Positions 33,919 through 41,675 of a DNA stretch of 64,000 nucleotides are shown piece after piece. Source of the DNA: 21-14-0-10-32-9 sp964501945 (GTDB lineage: Archaea > Nanobdellota > Nanobdellia > Woesearchaeales > 21-14-0-10-32-9); NCBI GenBank assembly GCA_964501945.1, contig CAZCTY010000001.1, positions 1 through 64,000 on the forward strand, read 5' to 3'. The notes below the pieces were generated by a model. That model did not search any database, was not told where the DNA came from, and saw nothing but the letters and a program-made list of their open reading frames with translations. Position 1 is the stretch's first letter; every line of letters begins with the position of its first letter. Both the position numbers and the translations under genes were made by a program.

Positions 33919-34959
33919 ATGGACATCATAAAAAAGGACTTTAAACAAGGAGATATAAAGCTCAGAATCACACAAGAGGAAGATTTATGGCACTTGAGTC
34001 ATATAGTAGAGCCTCAAGACATAATTAGAGGACAAACTGAGAGAAAAATTAAAATAGGAAGTGAGGAAAACTTTAAAGTAGTCAGAAAAAAAATAAACCT
34101 AACACTTGAGGCCGAAAAAACAGAATACGTACCAGAAAATAACTCACTTCGAATACTAGGCACAATAAAACAAGGACCGGACGATGTACCACTTGGAAGC
34201 TACCATTCTTTTAACATAGAGATTAACGATATTATAAATATAAATAAAAACACATGGAGCAACTACCAAGTAAAAAGACTACAAGAAGCAACAATACCAC
34301 GAAAAAAAAGCCTACTCGCAGTCTTTGATCGAGAAGAGGCAATAATAGGAACACTCACAAATAAAGGCTTTGAAAAAATAACAGAGATAAAAGGAGATGT
34401 ACAAAAAAAAGCAGACAACACAACCACAACAGGAAACTTTTTCAAGGAACTTTCAAAGAAAATACAAGACTACAAAGAACGAGAAAAAGCAGAGAGATTA
34501 ATACTTGGAAGCCCAGCTTTTTGGAAAGAATACGTTATGCGAGAACTACCAGAGGATATACGAAAAAAAACACTAACAAGCACGGTTTCAGGAGTAACAG
34601 AGACAGCAATAAAAGAACTACTCAAAAGCCCGCAACTAGGAAAAAGCCTAGAAGATGACAGAGCAGCACTCGAGGAAAAAACAATAGATGAACTAATGAG
34701 AGCAATAAGTGAGGATAAAGCATTTTATGGAATAAAAGATGCAACAGAGAAAATAAACATAGGCGCAGCATCAAAAGTAATAATATCAGAGAACTTTTTA
34801 AAAAACTCAAGAGATGAAGGACAATACAGAGAAACAGACAAATTACTCAGAACAGCAGAGTCAACAAACGCAGAAGTAATAATAATAACACAAAGAGAAC
34901 CAACCGCGAAAATAGACGGATTAGGCGGAATCGCAGGAATATTAAGATGGAAAATGTAA
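33919..34959 (+). CDS. pelA: Pelota homologue (mRNA surveillance, ribosome rescue)
   Basis: A 346-residue archaeal pelota/Dom34. The N-terminal Sm-like domain (DLWHLSHIVEPQDIIRGQTERKI) is followed by an eRF1-like central domain (LLAVFDREEAIIG) and an L7Ae-like C-terminal domain (DKAFYGIKDATEKINIGAASKVIISE, then GLGGIAGILRW at the very end). It lacks the GGQ peptidyl-hydrolase motif, as expected. With aEF1A or an ABCE1-type ATPase it splits stalled ribosomes. Its last 13 bases overlap the next gene, a Rmt-like 16S rRNA methyltransferase, so the two are co-translated. Confidence 0.95.
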   Translation: MDIIKKDFKQGDIKLRITQEEDLWHLSHIVEPQDIIRGQTERKIKIGSEENFKVVRKKINLTLEAEKTEYVPENNSLRILGTIKQGPDDVPLGSYHSFNIEINDIININKNTWSNYQVKRLQEATIPRKKSLLAVFDREEAIIGTLTNKGFEKITEIKGDVQKKADNTTTTGNFFKELSKKIQDYKEREKAERLILGSPAFWKEYVMRELPEDIRKKTLTSTVSGVTETAIKELLKSPQLGKSLEDDRAALEEKTIDELMRAISEDKAFYGIKDATEKINIGAASKVIISENFLKNSRDEGQYRETDKLLRTAESTNAEVIIITQREPTAKIDGLGGIAGILRWKM

Positions 34960-35786
34960 TAGAAGAACTTCAAAACAAAAAAGACCTTAGAGGCATAAAT
35001 AAAAATATAATAAAAGAATTAATAAAAGAATACGCCGAGCGAGAACCAAAAAATTATCAAAAACTAAAACAAAAAGAATTTAACCTCAAATCAAAAGAAT
35101 ACACAGAATTTAAAAAATTTATACGAAAAAAACTAAGAAACCTACATGGAGTATTCCAAAAAAATAAGCTAAGTGATAAAAAACAAGAAAAATACATAAA
35201 AGAAAAAAACTTTTCATTTCACACAGATGAAACACGAAAATTCTTAAAATCACACAGATCAACAAACGAGAGATTGAACTACTACGAAACATTATACAAA
35301 GAAATAGAAGGAGAAATAGGAATAATAAAAAAACTTGCAGACCTTGGATGCGGATTAAACCCCTTATCATACACATTATTAGAAAACATCGAGGAAGCAT
35401 TTTGCGCCGATATTAACGAGGATGAGATAAAATTTATACAAAAATTCTTAGACAAAACAAAAATAAAAGGAAATGCCCAAGTTCTAGACTTGACCAAAAA
35501 AGAAAACTATGAGGAAATAAAAAATAAAACCGAGAATACTGATACTTGCTTTTTATTTAAAACACTAGATGGCTTAGAGCAAATAAGAAAAGGAGCATCA
35601 AAAGAATTACTTAAAAACATTAAATCCAAGAATATTATTATATCTTTTTCAACAAAGACAATAAGCGGAAAAAACCAAATAAACGCAGAGAGAAAATGGT
35701 TCCAAGAAACACTCAAAGAACAAAAATATGAAAATGTAATAAGAAAAAAAATAGGAGAAGAAGAATATCACATTATAAAAAAATGA
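34947..35786 (+). CDS. Rmt/ArmA-like 16S rRNA methyltransferase
   Basis: A 279-residue SAM-dependent methyltransferase with the full motif set of the FmrO/Rmt/ArmA family: a helical N-terminal domain, KSHRSTNERLNYYETLY (101-117), the SAM-binding LADLGCGLNPL (130-140), FCADINEDEI (152-161), FLFKTLDGLEQIRKGAS (202-218) and SFSTKTISGKN (233-243). Characterised relatives methylate N7 of G1405 in the decoding site and give high-level aminoglycoside resistance; the same target here is inference. The start lies inside the pelota 3' end with a 13-base overlap, tying its expression to ribosome rescue. Confidence 0.82.
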   Translation: MENVIEELQNKKDLRGINKNIIKELIKEYAEREPKNYQKLKQKEFNLKSKEYTEFKKFIRKKLRNLHGVFQKNKLSDKKQEKYIKEKNFSFHTDETRKFLKSHRSTNERLNYYETLYKEIEGEIGIIKKLADLGCGLNPLSYTLLENIEEAFCADINEDEIKFIQKFLDKTKIKGNAQVLDLTKKENYEEIKNKTENTDTCFLFKTLDGLEQIRKGASKELLKNIKSKNIIISFSTKTISGKNQINAERKWFQETLKEQKYENVIRKKIGEEEYHIIKK

Positions 35787-35896
35787 ATTTAACAAAAAGA
35801 ATTATTTTATTATCTAAAAATTTTTAAATGAGAAAACCTTTTCAAGACATGATTCTAATAAAAAAAGTAGAATCGGCAAATAGGTGAAAGAAAAAA

Positions 35897-36286
35897 ATGA
35901 ATGAAAGATTTGAAAAAAGATCTAGGTTTGAACACAACGACAGACAAAACTTTGCTCCGCCAGTGAATGTGGGAGATGAAATAGATGTAAAAATAGAAGC
36001 TGTAGGAGAAAAAGGAGATGGCGTTGCAAAAAAAGACGGATTCGTATTATTTATTCCAAATGTAAAAGAAGGAGATTACGTACGAGTAAAAATCACAAAA
36101 GTTTTACGAAAAGTTGGATTCGCAGAAGCAATCGGAGAAGCTAAAGCACCAGAACCGAGAAGAGAAGAGAGAAGACCACAACAAAGAGAACAAGAAAAAG
36201 AGCCAGAAGAAGAATTCCAACCATCAGAAGAAGACTCAGAGGACTTCGGAGAAGACGAAGACCCAGAGGAAGAAAAACTAGAATAA
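35897..36286 (+). CDS. TRAM-domain RNA-binding protein with an acidic tail
   Basis: A 129-residue protein. Residues 22-80 form a TRAM domain (VNVGDEIDVKIEAVGEKGDG, then VLFIPNVKEGDYVRVKITKV), a beta barrel that binds RNA. Stand-alone TRAM proteins act in archaea as cold-shock-like RNA chaperones. The last 45 residues are an unusual Glu-, Pro- and Gln-rich acidic tail. GGTGAAAG 10 bases before the ATG is a good ribosome binding site, and TTTTTAAATG about 70 bases upstream may be the TATA box. The 3' end overlaps the convergent dehydrogenase gene by nine bases. Confidence 0.88.
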   Translation: MNERFEKRSRFEHNDRQNFAPPVNVGDEIDVKIEAVGEKGDGVAKKDGFVLFIPNVKEGDYVRVKITKVLRKVGFAEAIGEAKAPEPRREERRPQQREQEKEPEEEFQPSEEDSEDFGEDEDPEEEKLE

Positions 36287-37423
36287 CTTCTGCTCAACTT
36301 TTATTTTTCTTTTTTCTAATTCTTTAATAAAATCATCAAAAGGAATATCAACAGCAGGACTTAAAATACCACTATTAACAATTTTACCACTAAGAATCAT
36401 CTGAGTAACGATGCTCGCAGTAAAACCCACAGTTTTATTCATAGCCATCAAACCAGTTTCCAAATCCCTCTCATCAACCAAGGTCTGAACCAAAGTTTTT
36501 CTCTCACCACCAATAACGCCACGAAACTCGTTTCTCAAAACAACCAAGTCTTTTTCATCATCCTCGTATTGAAGCTTAGGCTCCAAGACCTTAGCAAAAT
36601 ACTGCTTAGGACTAATACCCAAAACAGGCTCATCATCAATTAAACCAAGATCAACAATTTTTTTCCAAAAATCAGAATGACCGGGCCAACGAAGAGTATA
36701 ACGACCCATATTTTTAACTTTCCCAGACAAACCAAGAAGATCAGCATAAGTAGAAGTATAACCATTAGGATAAATATCCATTAAACCAACACCATCAACA
36801 AAGACCTCCTTACTAAAATCAAATATTTTATCACCCTCAACACTAACAACCTCAAAATCTTCAATTACATCCCCAGGTCTTTTATATGCAGATAAAACAC
36901 CCTCAAAATTCCAACTAATCTTATAATTGAGAGGATTATCACAAAAGTCCTTAGACGGAACCCCGCCACAAGCAGAACTAAAATACTCAACTTCATCAAA
37001 CAAACGAACACCTTCCCCAGCTAAAACAAGATCAATACCAGGATCCAAACCAGCCTCAGGCATAACAATAACTTCAGCTGCCGCAGCATCATTAAATAAA
37101 TGCTTTATATGAGAGTGAAAAGAAGTATTAACAATATTAGTTTTACACTCAATTGCAAGCTCAGTCATAAATTTCCTAAAAATAGTAGGAAGCAAATCAA
37201 GAACAATATCACAACCCTCAAATAAAGGAAGAAGATCGTCTTTATTATTAGCATCAACCTCAACAAAACTAATACGAGAAGAATCAAGACCTAAGGTTTC
37301 AACAAACCCTGTAATAATATCTAAATTATTATCAGCAACAACAACATCATAACTCGTTGTTTTTATCAAATCAAAAAGCGCCGCCTTACCCTGCGCACCA
37401 CCACCAAGCAACAATACTTTCAT
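36278..37423 (-). CDS. Saccharopine dehydrogenase family oxidoreductase
   Basis: A 381-residue enzyme with an N-terminal NAD(P)-binding Rossmann fold (VLLLGGGAQGKAALFDL), DIVLDLLPTIF and the substrate-side motif EAGLDPGIDLVLA of the Lys9/saccharopine dehydrogenase (glutamate-forming) superfamily, then GGVPSK. In lysine metabolism it would couple glutamate and aminoadipate semialdehyde; archaeal versions also take part in other amino-acid or polyamine routes, so the substrate is uncertain. The start at 37423 (MKVLLLGG) puts the nucleotide loop at the terminus. It is a single gene. Confidence 0.85.
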   Translation of the reverse strand: MKVLLLGGGAQGKAALFDLIKTTSYDVVVADNNLDIITGFVETLGLDSSRISFVEVDANNKDDLLPLFEGCDIVLDLLPTIFRKFMTELAIECKTNIVNTSFHSHIKHLFNDAAAAEVIVMPEAGLDPGIDLVLAGEGVRLFDEVEYFSSACGGVPSKDFCDNPLNYKISWNFEGVLSAYKRPGDVIEDFEVVSVEGDKIFDFSKEVFVDGVGLMDIYPNGYTSTYADLLGLSGKVKNMGRYTLRWPGHSDFWKKIVDLGLIDDEPVLGISPKQYFAKVLEPKLQYEDDEKDLVVLRNEFRGVIGGERKTLVQTLVDERDLETGLMAMNKTVGFTASIVTQMILSGKIVNSGILSPAVDIPFDDFIKELEKRKIKVEQKLF

Positions 37424-37543
37424 AAAACACCTCAACTAAATAATATTTAAAAAATATCGCTTATTAAAAACCTTTCGAAAAAACCACTATTGAGTAAAAA
37501 AAACCAAAAATAATATAATAAAAAAGGCATTTCTGAAAGAAAT

Positions 37544-37906
37544 ATGGTTTTTAGCAACGGAAAGAAAAAATTAGAAAAGACGATACAAAAAGAATCTTCA
37601 AATTTAAGCTACGCACACGGAAGAGACTATATAGAAGTATGGAAACCTAGAGTTGGCCAATTATGTTTTTCTTACTCATCACACACTCATACAAATCAAA
37701 ACACACAAAGAGCATGGGTGCGAGGAAAAATACTATACGGCAAAGAAAAAACAATGGAAATAGACACATTTTCAGCAGATAAAAACGATGAACTAGTAAA
37801 CTTAGTGACAGAAATAGCAAAACAATCCAAAGTTGAAAAAATAAATATTACAAGTAACCACATACAACCAATTTATAAAAAAATGCTAGAAGAATACACT
37901 GCTTAA
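37544..37906 (+). CDS. Hypothetical protein, 120 aa
   Basis: Unrecognised soluble protein. It has a Lys-rich N-terminal helix, a central beta-rich segment with YSSHTHTNQNTQRAWVRGKI, and a C-terminal helix-strand-helix (NDELVNLVTEIAKQSKVEKI, YKKMLEEYTA). The pattern could be a small alpha/beta fold. It precedes the m5C methyltransferase by 40 bases in the same direction. No motif allows a functional guess. Confidence 0.55.
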   Translation: MVFSNGKKKLEKTIQKESSNLSYAHGRDYIEVWKPRVGQLCFSYSSHTHTNQNTQRAWVRGKILYGKEKTMEIDTFSADKNDELVNLVTEIAKQSKVEKINITSNHIQPIYKKMLEEYTA

Positions 37907-37946
37907 ATAGCAAAACTTTAAAATAAAACAAACTAAATTAAAAAAT

Positions 37947-38831
37947 ATGGACTTTCTAAAAAGATACGAAGACATGGGAGAGATATTTGACCCTTTACAA
38001 GTCGAAGTTAAACAAACCATAAGAATTAACACTTTAAAAATAAACGAAGAAGATTTAATTAAAAGACTAAAAAAAAGAAAAGTAAAACTAAAAAAAATAG
38101 AATATCTAAAAAACGGATACACATATGACGCGGATTTCTCACTTGCAAGCACGCCAGAATACTTACAAGGATATTTTTACATACAAGATGCCGCGAGTCA
38201 AGCAAGCACAGAAGCACTAAACCCTAAGCCAAATGAAACAATACTAGACATGGCAGCATCACCAGGAGGAAAATGCTCACACATAACACAACTAATGAAT
38301 AACACAGGAAAAATAATCGCGCTAGAAGAGAACAAAACAAGAATACAAAGCCTAATCAATAACCTTGAGAGATTGAGCGTGACCAACACTATAATTTTTA
38401 AAAAAGATGCAAGATTCGCAGACGATCTAAAAATAAAATTTGACAAAATACTACTAGACGCTCCGTGTGGAGGAAACTTTTGCATAGAACCAAACTACTT
38501 TAAAACAAGAACAAAAAAAGACTTAGAATCTAAAGCAAGAGCACAAAAAGAATTACTAATAGCAGCACAAAAAAGCCTAAAAGATGAAGGCATACTAGTA
38601 TATAGCACGTGCTCACTTGAAATAGAAGAAAACGAACTAATAATAGACTGGCTCACAAAAAAATTTACAAACATGAAACTACAAGAAATAAATATAAATG
38701 CAGGAAAAGAAGGCATAACTGAGTTTGATGGAAAACAGCTAAACCCAGAACTAAAAAAAACAAAAAGATTCTGGCCTCACAAAACAAACACAGGCGGATT
38801 TTTTATAGCAAAAATAAAAAAATGCAAATAA
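37947..38831 (+). CDS. NOL1/NOP2/Sun-family RNA m5C methyltransferase
   Basis: A 294-residue enzyme that methylates C5 of cytosine in tRNA or rRNA. SAM motif I is ILDMAASPGGKCSHITQLM. The catalytic cysteines are in LLDAPCGG (motif IV) and VYSTCSLEIEENE (motif VI), and FWPHKTNTGGFFIAKI is motif X. The N-terminal region (KQTIRINTLKINEEDLI) is the usual RNA-binding part, without a PUA domain. The target base is unknown. Its stop overlaps the next membrane-protein gene by ten bases. Confidence 0.9.
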   Translation: MDFLKRYEDMGEIFDPLQVEVKQTIRINTLKINEEDLIKRLKKRKVKLKKIEYLKNGYTYDADFSLASTPEYLQGYFYIQDAASQASTEALNPKPNETILDMAASPGGKCSHITQLMNNTGKIIALEENKTRIQSLINNLERLSVTNTIIFKKDARFADDLKIKFDKILLDAPCGGNFCIEPNYFKTRTKKDLESKARAQKELLIAAQKSLKDEGILVYSTCSLEIEENELIIDWLTKKFTNMKLQEININAGKEGITEFDGKQLNPELKKTKRFWPHKTNTGGFFIAKIKKCK

Positions 38832-39295
38832 TAATACAAATACTAAAACTATTCAGCTTCCTATCATCAATATTAGGCACAATACTAATAATAAGTATAA
38901 CATACTTTTTCGAAAACACGCTTTTCTACCAACTAATAATAGGACTTTTCCTAGTAATGATAACAATACTGCTTACAAGAACAAGTATCTCAAATATAAG
39001 ACGATTTAAAAGAACCGCGAGACGACAAGGATTTAGACGCGATGAGAGAAAAAAACTAAGCAAATCAATAAAAAACAGATTTTTTACAGGCCACGTCGCG
39101 AGAGCATTCATGATAGGAACAATACTATTTAACTACGAGAGATTACTAATATTTCCAATAATGATATATTGCTCCATCGCCATTTTAGCAATGATGAAAA
39201 CAAGACAAGCAACACTCCCAAAAATAATAATAAGCACACTACTAGGAACAATAACAGGCATTGCAGGAATAATACTTTCGAATTTTATATTCTAA
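38822..39295 (+). CDS. Membrane protein, possibly a degenerate PAP2-like phosphatase
   Basis: A 157-residue protein with about five hydrophobic segments. Between segments two and three is an Arg/Lys-rich loop followed by RFFTGHVARAFMIGTILF, which resembles the PSGH motif of PAP2 lipid phosphatases. MKTRQATLPKIIISTLLG lies where the SRxxxxxHxxxD motif should be, but the His and Asp are missing. Activity is therefore doubtful. It overlaps the methyltransferase gene by ten bases. Confidence 0.6.
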   Translation: MQIIIQILKLFSFLSSILGTILIISITYFFENTLFYQLIIGLFLVMITILLTRTSISNIRRFKRTARRQGFRRDERKKLSKSIKNRFFTGHVARAFMIGTILFNYERLLIFPIMIYCSIAILAMMKTRQATLPKIIISTLLGTITGIAGIILSNFIF

Positions 39296-39371
39296 AACAA
39301 GCAAAATTCCGATTTTTAAAACACAACTATTATTTTACTTTCAATATTCTATTATTTTAGGTGATACCAAA

Positions 39372-39584
39372 ATGGGACTTAGCAACAAGAAAGAAGAACA
39401 AGTAAGGCAAATGCCTTTGATAAAAAACAAAATAAGCAGAAGCAAAGATGGAAGATTTTTGATACACAAAACAGAAATCGTACACATCAAACCATCAGCT
39501 TATTATGAGGCAGTGCTCAAAAACAACGAAACCATAGCAGAAGAGACAGATGAAGACCTCAAAAAACTAGTAGAAGAAAACTAA
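39372..39584 (+). CDS. Small hypothetical protein, 70 aa
   Basis: A charged 70-residue protein with a short beta-rich centre (SRSKDGRFLIHKTEIVHIKP) and an acidic C-terminal helix. AGGTGAT eight bases before the ATG is a strong GGTG-type ribosome binding site, and a poly-T terminator follows the stop, so it looks like a complete single-gene unit. Not recognised. Confidence 0.6.
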   Translation: MGLSNKKEEQVRQMPLIKNKISRSKDGRFLIHKTEIVHIKPSAYYEAVLKNNETIAEETDEDLKKLVEEN

Positions 39585-39597
39585 ATTCAAACTTATT

Positions 39598-39611
39598 TTT
39601 TTTATTTTTTT
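39598..39611 (+). terminator. Poly-T transcription terminator
   Basis: A run of T residues broken only by one A, 14 bases after the stop of the small gene and just upstream of the next TATA box. Confidence 0.5.
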
Positions 39612-39621
39612 CAAAACCTTA

Positions 39622-39632
39622 AATTTATAAAC
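39622..39632 (+). promoter_or_regulatory. TATA box of thpR
   Basis: AAATTTATAAA is centred about 27 bases before the ATG at 39654, the spacing of a leaderless archaeal transcript. Confidence 0.5.
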
Positions 39633-39653
39633 CCTAAACACCAATAATAAAAT

Positions 39654-40184
39654 ATGCGCTATTTCCTAGCAATACCTCTTCTAGAAGAAACAAAGCAAAA
39701 ACTGCACAAGATAAACAGCGAGCTCTCAGAATTTAAAGACCTAAAATTTGTGAACCCAGATAATATGCACTTAACACTTCTTTTTCTAGGAGAAAATAAC
39801 GCAGAGGAAAAAATAAAAGAATTAAAGAAAATAAAATTCAAACCATTCAAAATAAAAACAGAAAAAATCTCAACGTTCCCAGAAGAAGGAAAAATAAGAC
39901 TTGTCTGGGTCACCCTAAAAGAATCAAAGGAACTAATGGAACTTCAAAGAAAAATATCAAAACTATTTAACATAAAAAAAGAATTCAAACCACACATAAC
40001 ACTTGCAAGAATAAAAAGAATAGACAAAAAACATAGAGCAGAATTAGAGAACAAAATAAAAAATATGAAATTAAACAATATAACAATAAACGTTAACAAC
40101 TTCAAATTATACAGCAGTGAGCTAACAGTTCTCGGACCAGTACACAGAGTCGTAGAATACTTTGAGGCAGATAAAAAAAAATAA
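39654..40184 (+). CDS. thpR: RNA 2',3'-cyclic phosphodiesterase (2'-5' RNA ligase family)
   Basis: A 176-residue 2H phosphoesterase. Both catalytic HxT boxes are present: NMHLTLLFLG (about 41-50) and KPHITLARIK (about 110-119), spaced as in ThpR. The family opens 2',3'-cyclic phosphates on RNA and can ligate tRNA halves in the reverse direction; the physiological role in archaea is not settled. The N-terminus MRYFLAIPL is typical. It is transcribed alone from a clear TATA box. Confidence 0.93.
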   Translation: MRYFLAIPLLEETKQKLHKINSELSEFKDLKFVNPDNMHLTLLFLGENNAEEKIKELKKIKFKPFKIKTEKISTFPEEGKIRLVWVTLKESKELMELQRKISKLFNIKKEFKPHITLARIKRIDKKHRAELENKIKNMKLNNITINVNNFKLYSSELTVLGPVHRVVEYFEADKKK

Positions 40185-40215
40185 AAAAAGGCACTGGACA
40201 TTTCCGCAAGAAGAG

Positions 40216-40225
40216 TATATAAATA
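40216..40225 (+). promoter_or_regulatory. TATA box and long leader of the radA operon
   Basis: TATATAAATA is the best-formed TATA box nearby, but the ATG of the first gene lies about 100 bases away at 40325. This leaves a leader of roughly 80 bases containing GAGC-CATAGCA-GCTC, a possible stem-loop, before an AAGGGTGAT ribosome binding site. Confidence 0.5.
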
Positions 40226-40324
40226 AAACCATCTTACCAATGATTAAAACCCGTCATCTGGAGCCATAGCAGCTCATAACGAAGGATGATATGAAATAAA
40301 ACGCGAAAGCAAGGGTGATATAAA

Positions 40325-40657
40325 ATGGAAAAAAAATTAGATGAAGCTGGACGAGAAGGCGTAAACGTACCAAGTGTGAAAGACATAATGGGAAAAAAAC
40401 TGCCTGAAAAAAAATTCAGAGCAGGAGCTGTTTCTGCAACAATATGGGTAAACCACGGAAAAGACCAAGAAGGAAAAGAAACCACATACAAAACAGTTTC
40501 TTTTGAGAGAAGCTACATGGACAAAGAAGGAAACTGGCAAACAACAAACAGCCTTAGAACAAACGACTTACCAAGAGCAGTACTCGTATTGAACAAAGCA
40601 TATGAATACTTAATTTTAACAGATGGAGAACAACATCACGAAGAAGAACAAAATTAG
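40325..40657 (+). CDS. Small conserved protein co-transcribed with radA, possible ssDNA-binding type
   Basis: A 110-residue soluble protein. After a short basic start, residues 30-75 form a strand-rich block: KFRAGAVSATIWVN, YKTVSFERSYMDKEGNW and TNSLRTNDLPRAVLVLNKAYEYL. The pattern of alternating strands ending in one helix resembles small PC4/Whirly-like or OB-type single-stranded DNA-binding proteins, and similar uncharacterised proteins occur in bacteria and plasmids; this is inference. It lies 13 bases upstream of radA and shares its promoter, which supports a role in recombination. AAGGGTGAT before the ATG is a good ribosome binding site. Confidence 0.65.
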   Translation: MEKKLDEAGREGVNVPSVKDIMGKKLPEKKFRAGAVSATIWVNHGKDQEGKETTYKTVSFERSYMDKEGNWQTTNSLRTNDLPRAVLVLNKAYEYLILTDGEQHHEEEQN

Positions 40658-40670
40658 AAGGTAAAATAAA

Positions 40671-41615
40671 ATGACAAAAGAAGAAAAACAACTAGAAGTA
40701 ATAGACTTACCAGGCGTAGGTGCGGCTACAGCAGAAAAACTAGCCGCGGCAGGATTTGACGATTTACTAAGCATAGCTGTTGCAAGCATAGGAAACCTAA
40801 CAGACGCGGCAGGAGTGAGCGAGGCCGTTGCAAGAAAAATAATACAAGCTGCAAGAGATGGACTAGACATGGGATTCCAATCAGGAACAGAATTACTAAA
40901 TAAAAGAGATCAAGTAATAAAAATAAGATCAGGAAGTAAAAACATAGACGAGATGCTTGGTGGAGGGTTTGAAACAGGCGCAATAACAGAATGCTTCGGA
41001 CAATATGGCTCTGGAAAAACACAAGTAGGACACGCACTAGCAGTAAGCTGTCAGAGAGACGACCCAACAGCTGTCGCTGTATACATAGACACAGAAAATA
41101 CATTTAGACCAGAGAGAATAAAACAATTCGCAGAAGGATTCGGATTAGATCCTGATGAAACACTACAAAACATAAAAGTCGCAAGAGCATTCAACTCAGA
41201 CCACCAAATGTTACTCGCAGAAAAAGTGGAAGACTTAGTGAAAGAAGGAAATAATGTAAAAGTAGTAATAGTAGACTCACTAACAGCACACTTTAGAGCA
41301 GAATTTGTAGGACGAGGAACACTAGCAGACAGACAACAAAAACTAAACAAACACATGCACACACTAGCACTACTCGCAGACAAATACAACTTATGCGTAT
41401 ATGTAACAAACCAAGTAATGGCAAAACCAGACGCGTTCTTCGGAGACCCAACAGAGGCAATAGGAGGACACATCGTGGGTCATAATAGCACATTCAGAAT
41501 CTACCTTAGACGAGGAAAGAAAAACACAAGGGTTGCAAAACTTGTTGATTCTCCGAATCTGCCAGATTCAGAGTGCATATTCATTGTAACAGAGAAAGCA
41601 TTAGAAGACGCCTGA
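40671..41615 (+). CDS. radA: DNA recombinase RadA
   Basis: The archaeal Rad51/RecA recombinase, 314 residues. The N-terminal domain has a helix-hairpin-helix (LPGVGAATAEKLAAAGF). Core motifs: Walker A GQYGSGKTQ, the YIDTENTFRPERI segment, Walker B VKVVIVDSLTAHFRAE, and loop L2 near IGGHIVGHNSTFRIYLRR. No intein. It forms filaments on single-stranded DNA for strand exchange. The small upstream gene is in the same operon. A hairpin-plus-T terminator follows. Confidence 0.97.
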   Translation: MTKEEKQLEVIDLPGVGAATAEKLAAAGFDDLLSIAVASIGNLTDAAGVSEAVARKIIQAARDGLDMGFQSGTELLNKRDQVIKIRSGSKNIDEMLGGGFETGAITECFGQYGSGKTQVGHALAVSCQRDDPTAVAVYIDTENTFRPERIKQFAEGFGLDPDETLQNIKVARAFNSDHQMLLAEKVEDLVKEGNNVKVVIVDSLTAHFRAEFVGRGTLADRQQKLNKHMHTLALLADKYNLCVYVTNQVMAKPDAFFGDPTEAIGGHIVGHNSTFRIYLRRGKKNTRVAKLVDSPNLPDSECIFIVTEKALEDA

Positions 41616-41631
41616 ACATTTTTTTAACAAA

Positions 41632-41675
41632 AGGGTTAATACCTCTTCCTACAAGAGGAACACCCTCCTTTTTTT
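41632..41675 (+). terminator. Stem-loop terminator after radA
   Basis: The outer stem AGGGT/ACCCT and inner stem CCTCTT/AAGAGG, with loop CCTAC, are followed by CC and seven T residues. It has the form of a bacterial intrinsic terminator and differs from the plain oligo-T endings elsewhere in the window. Its last T residues overlap the stop codon of the convergent gene. Confidence 0.6.
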
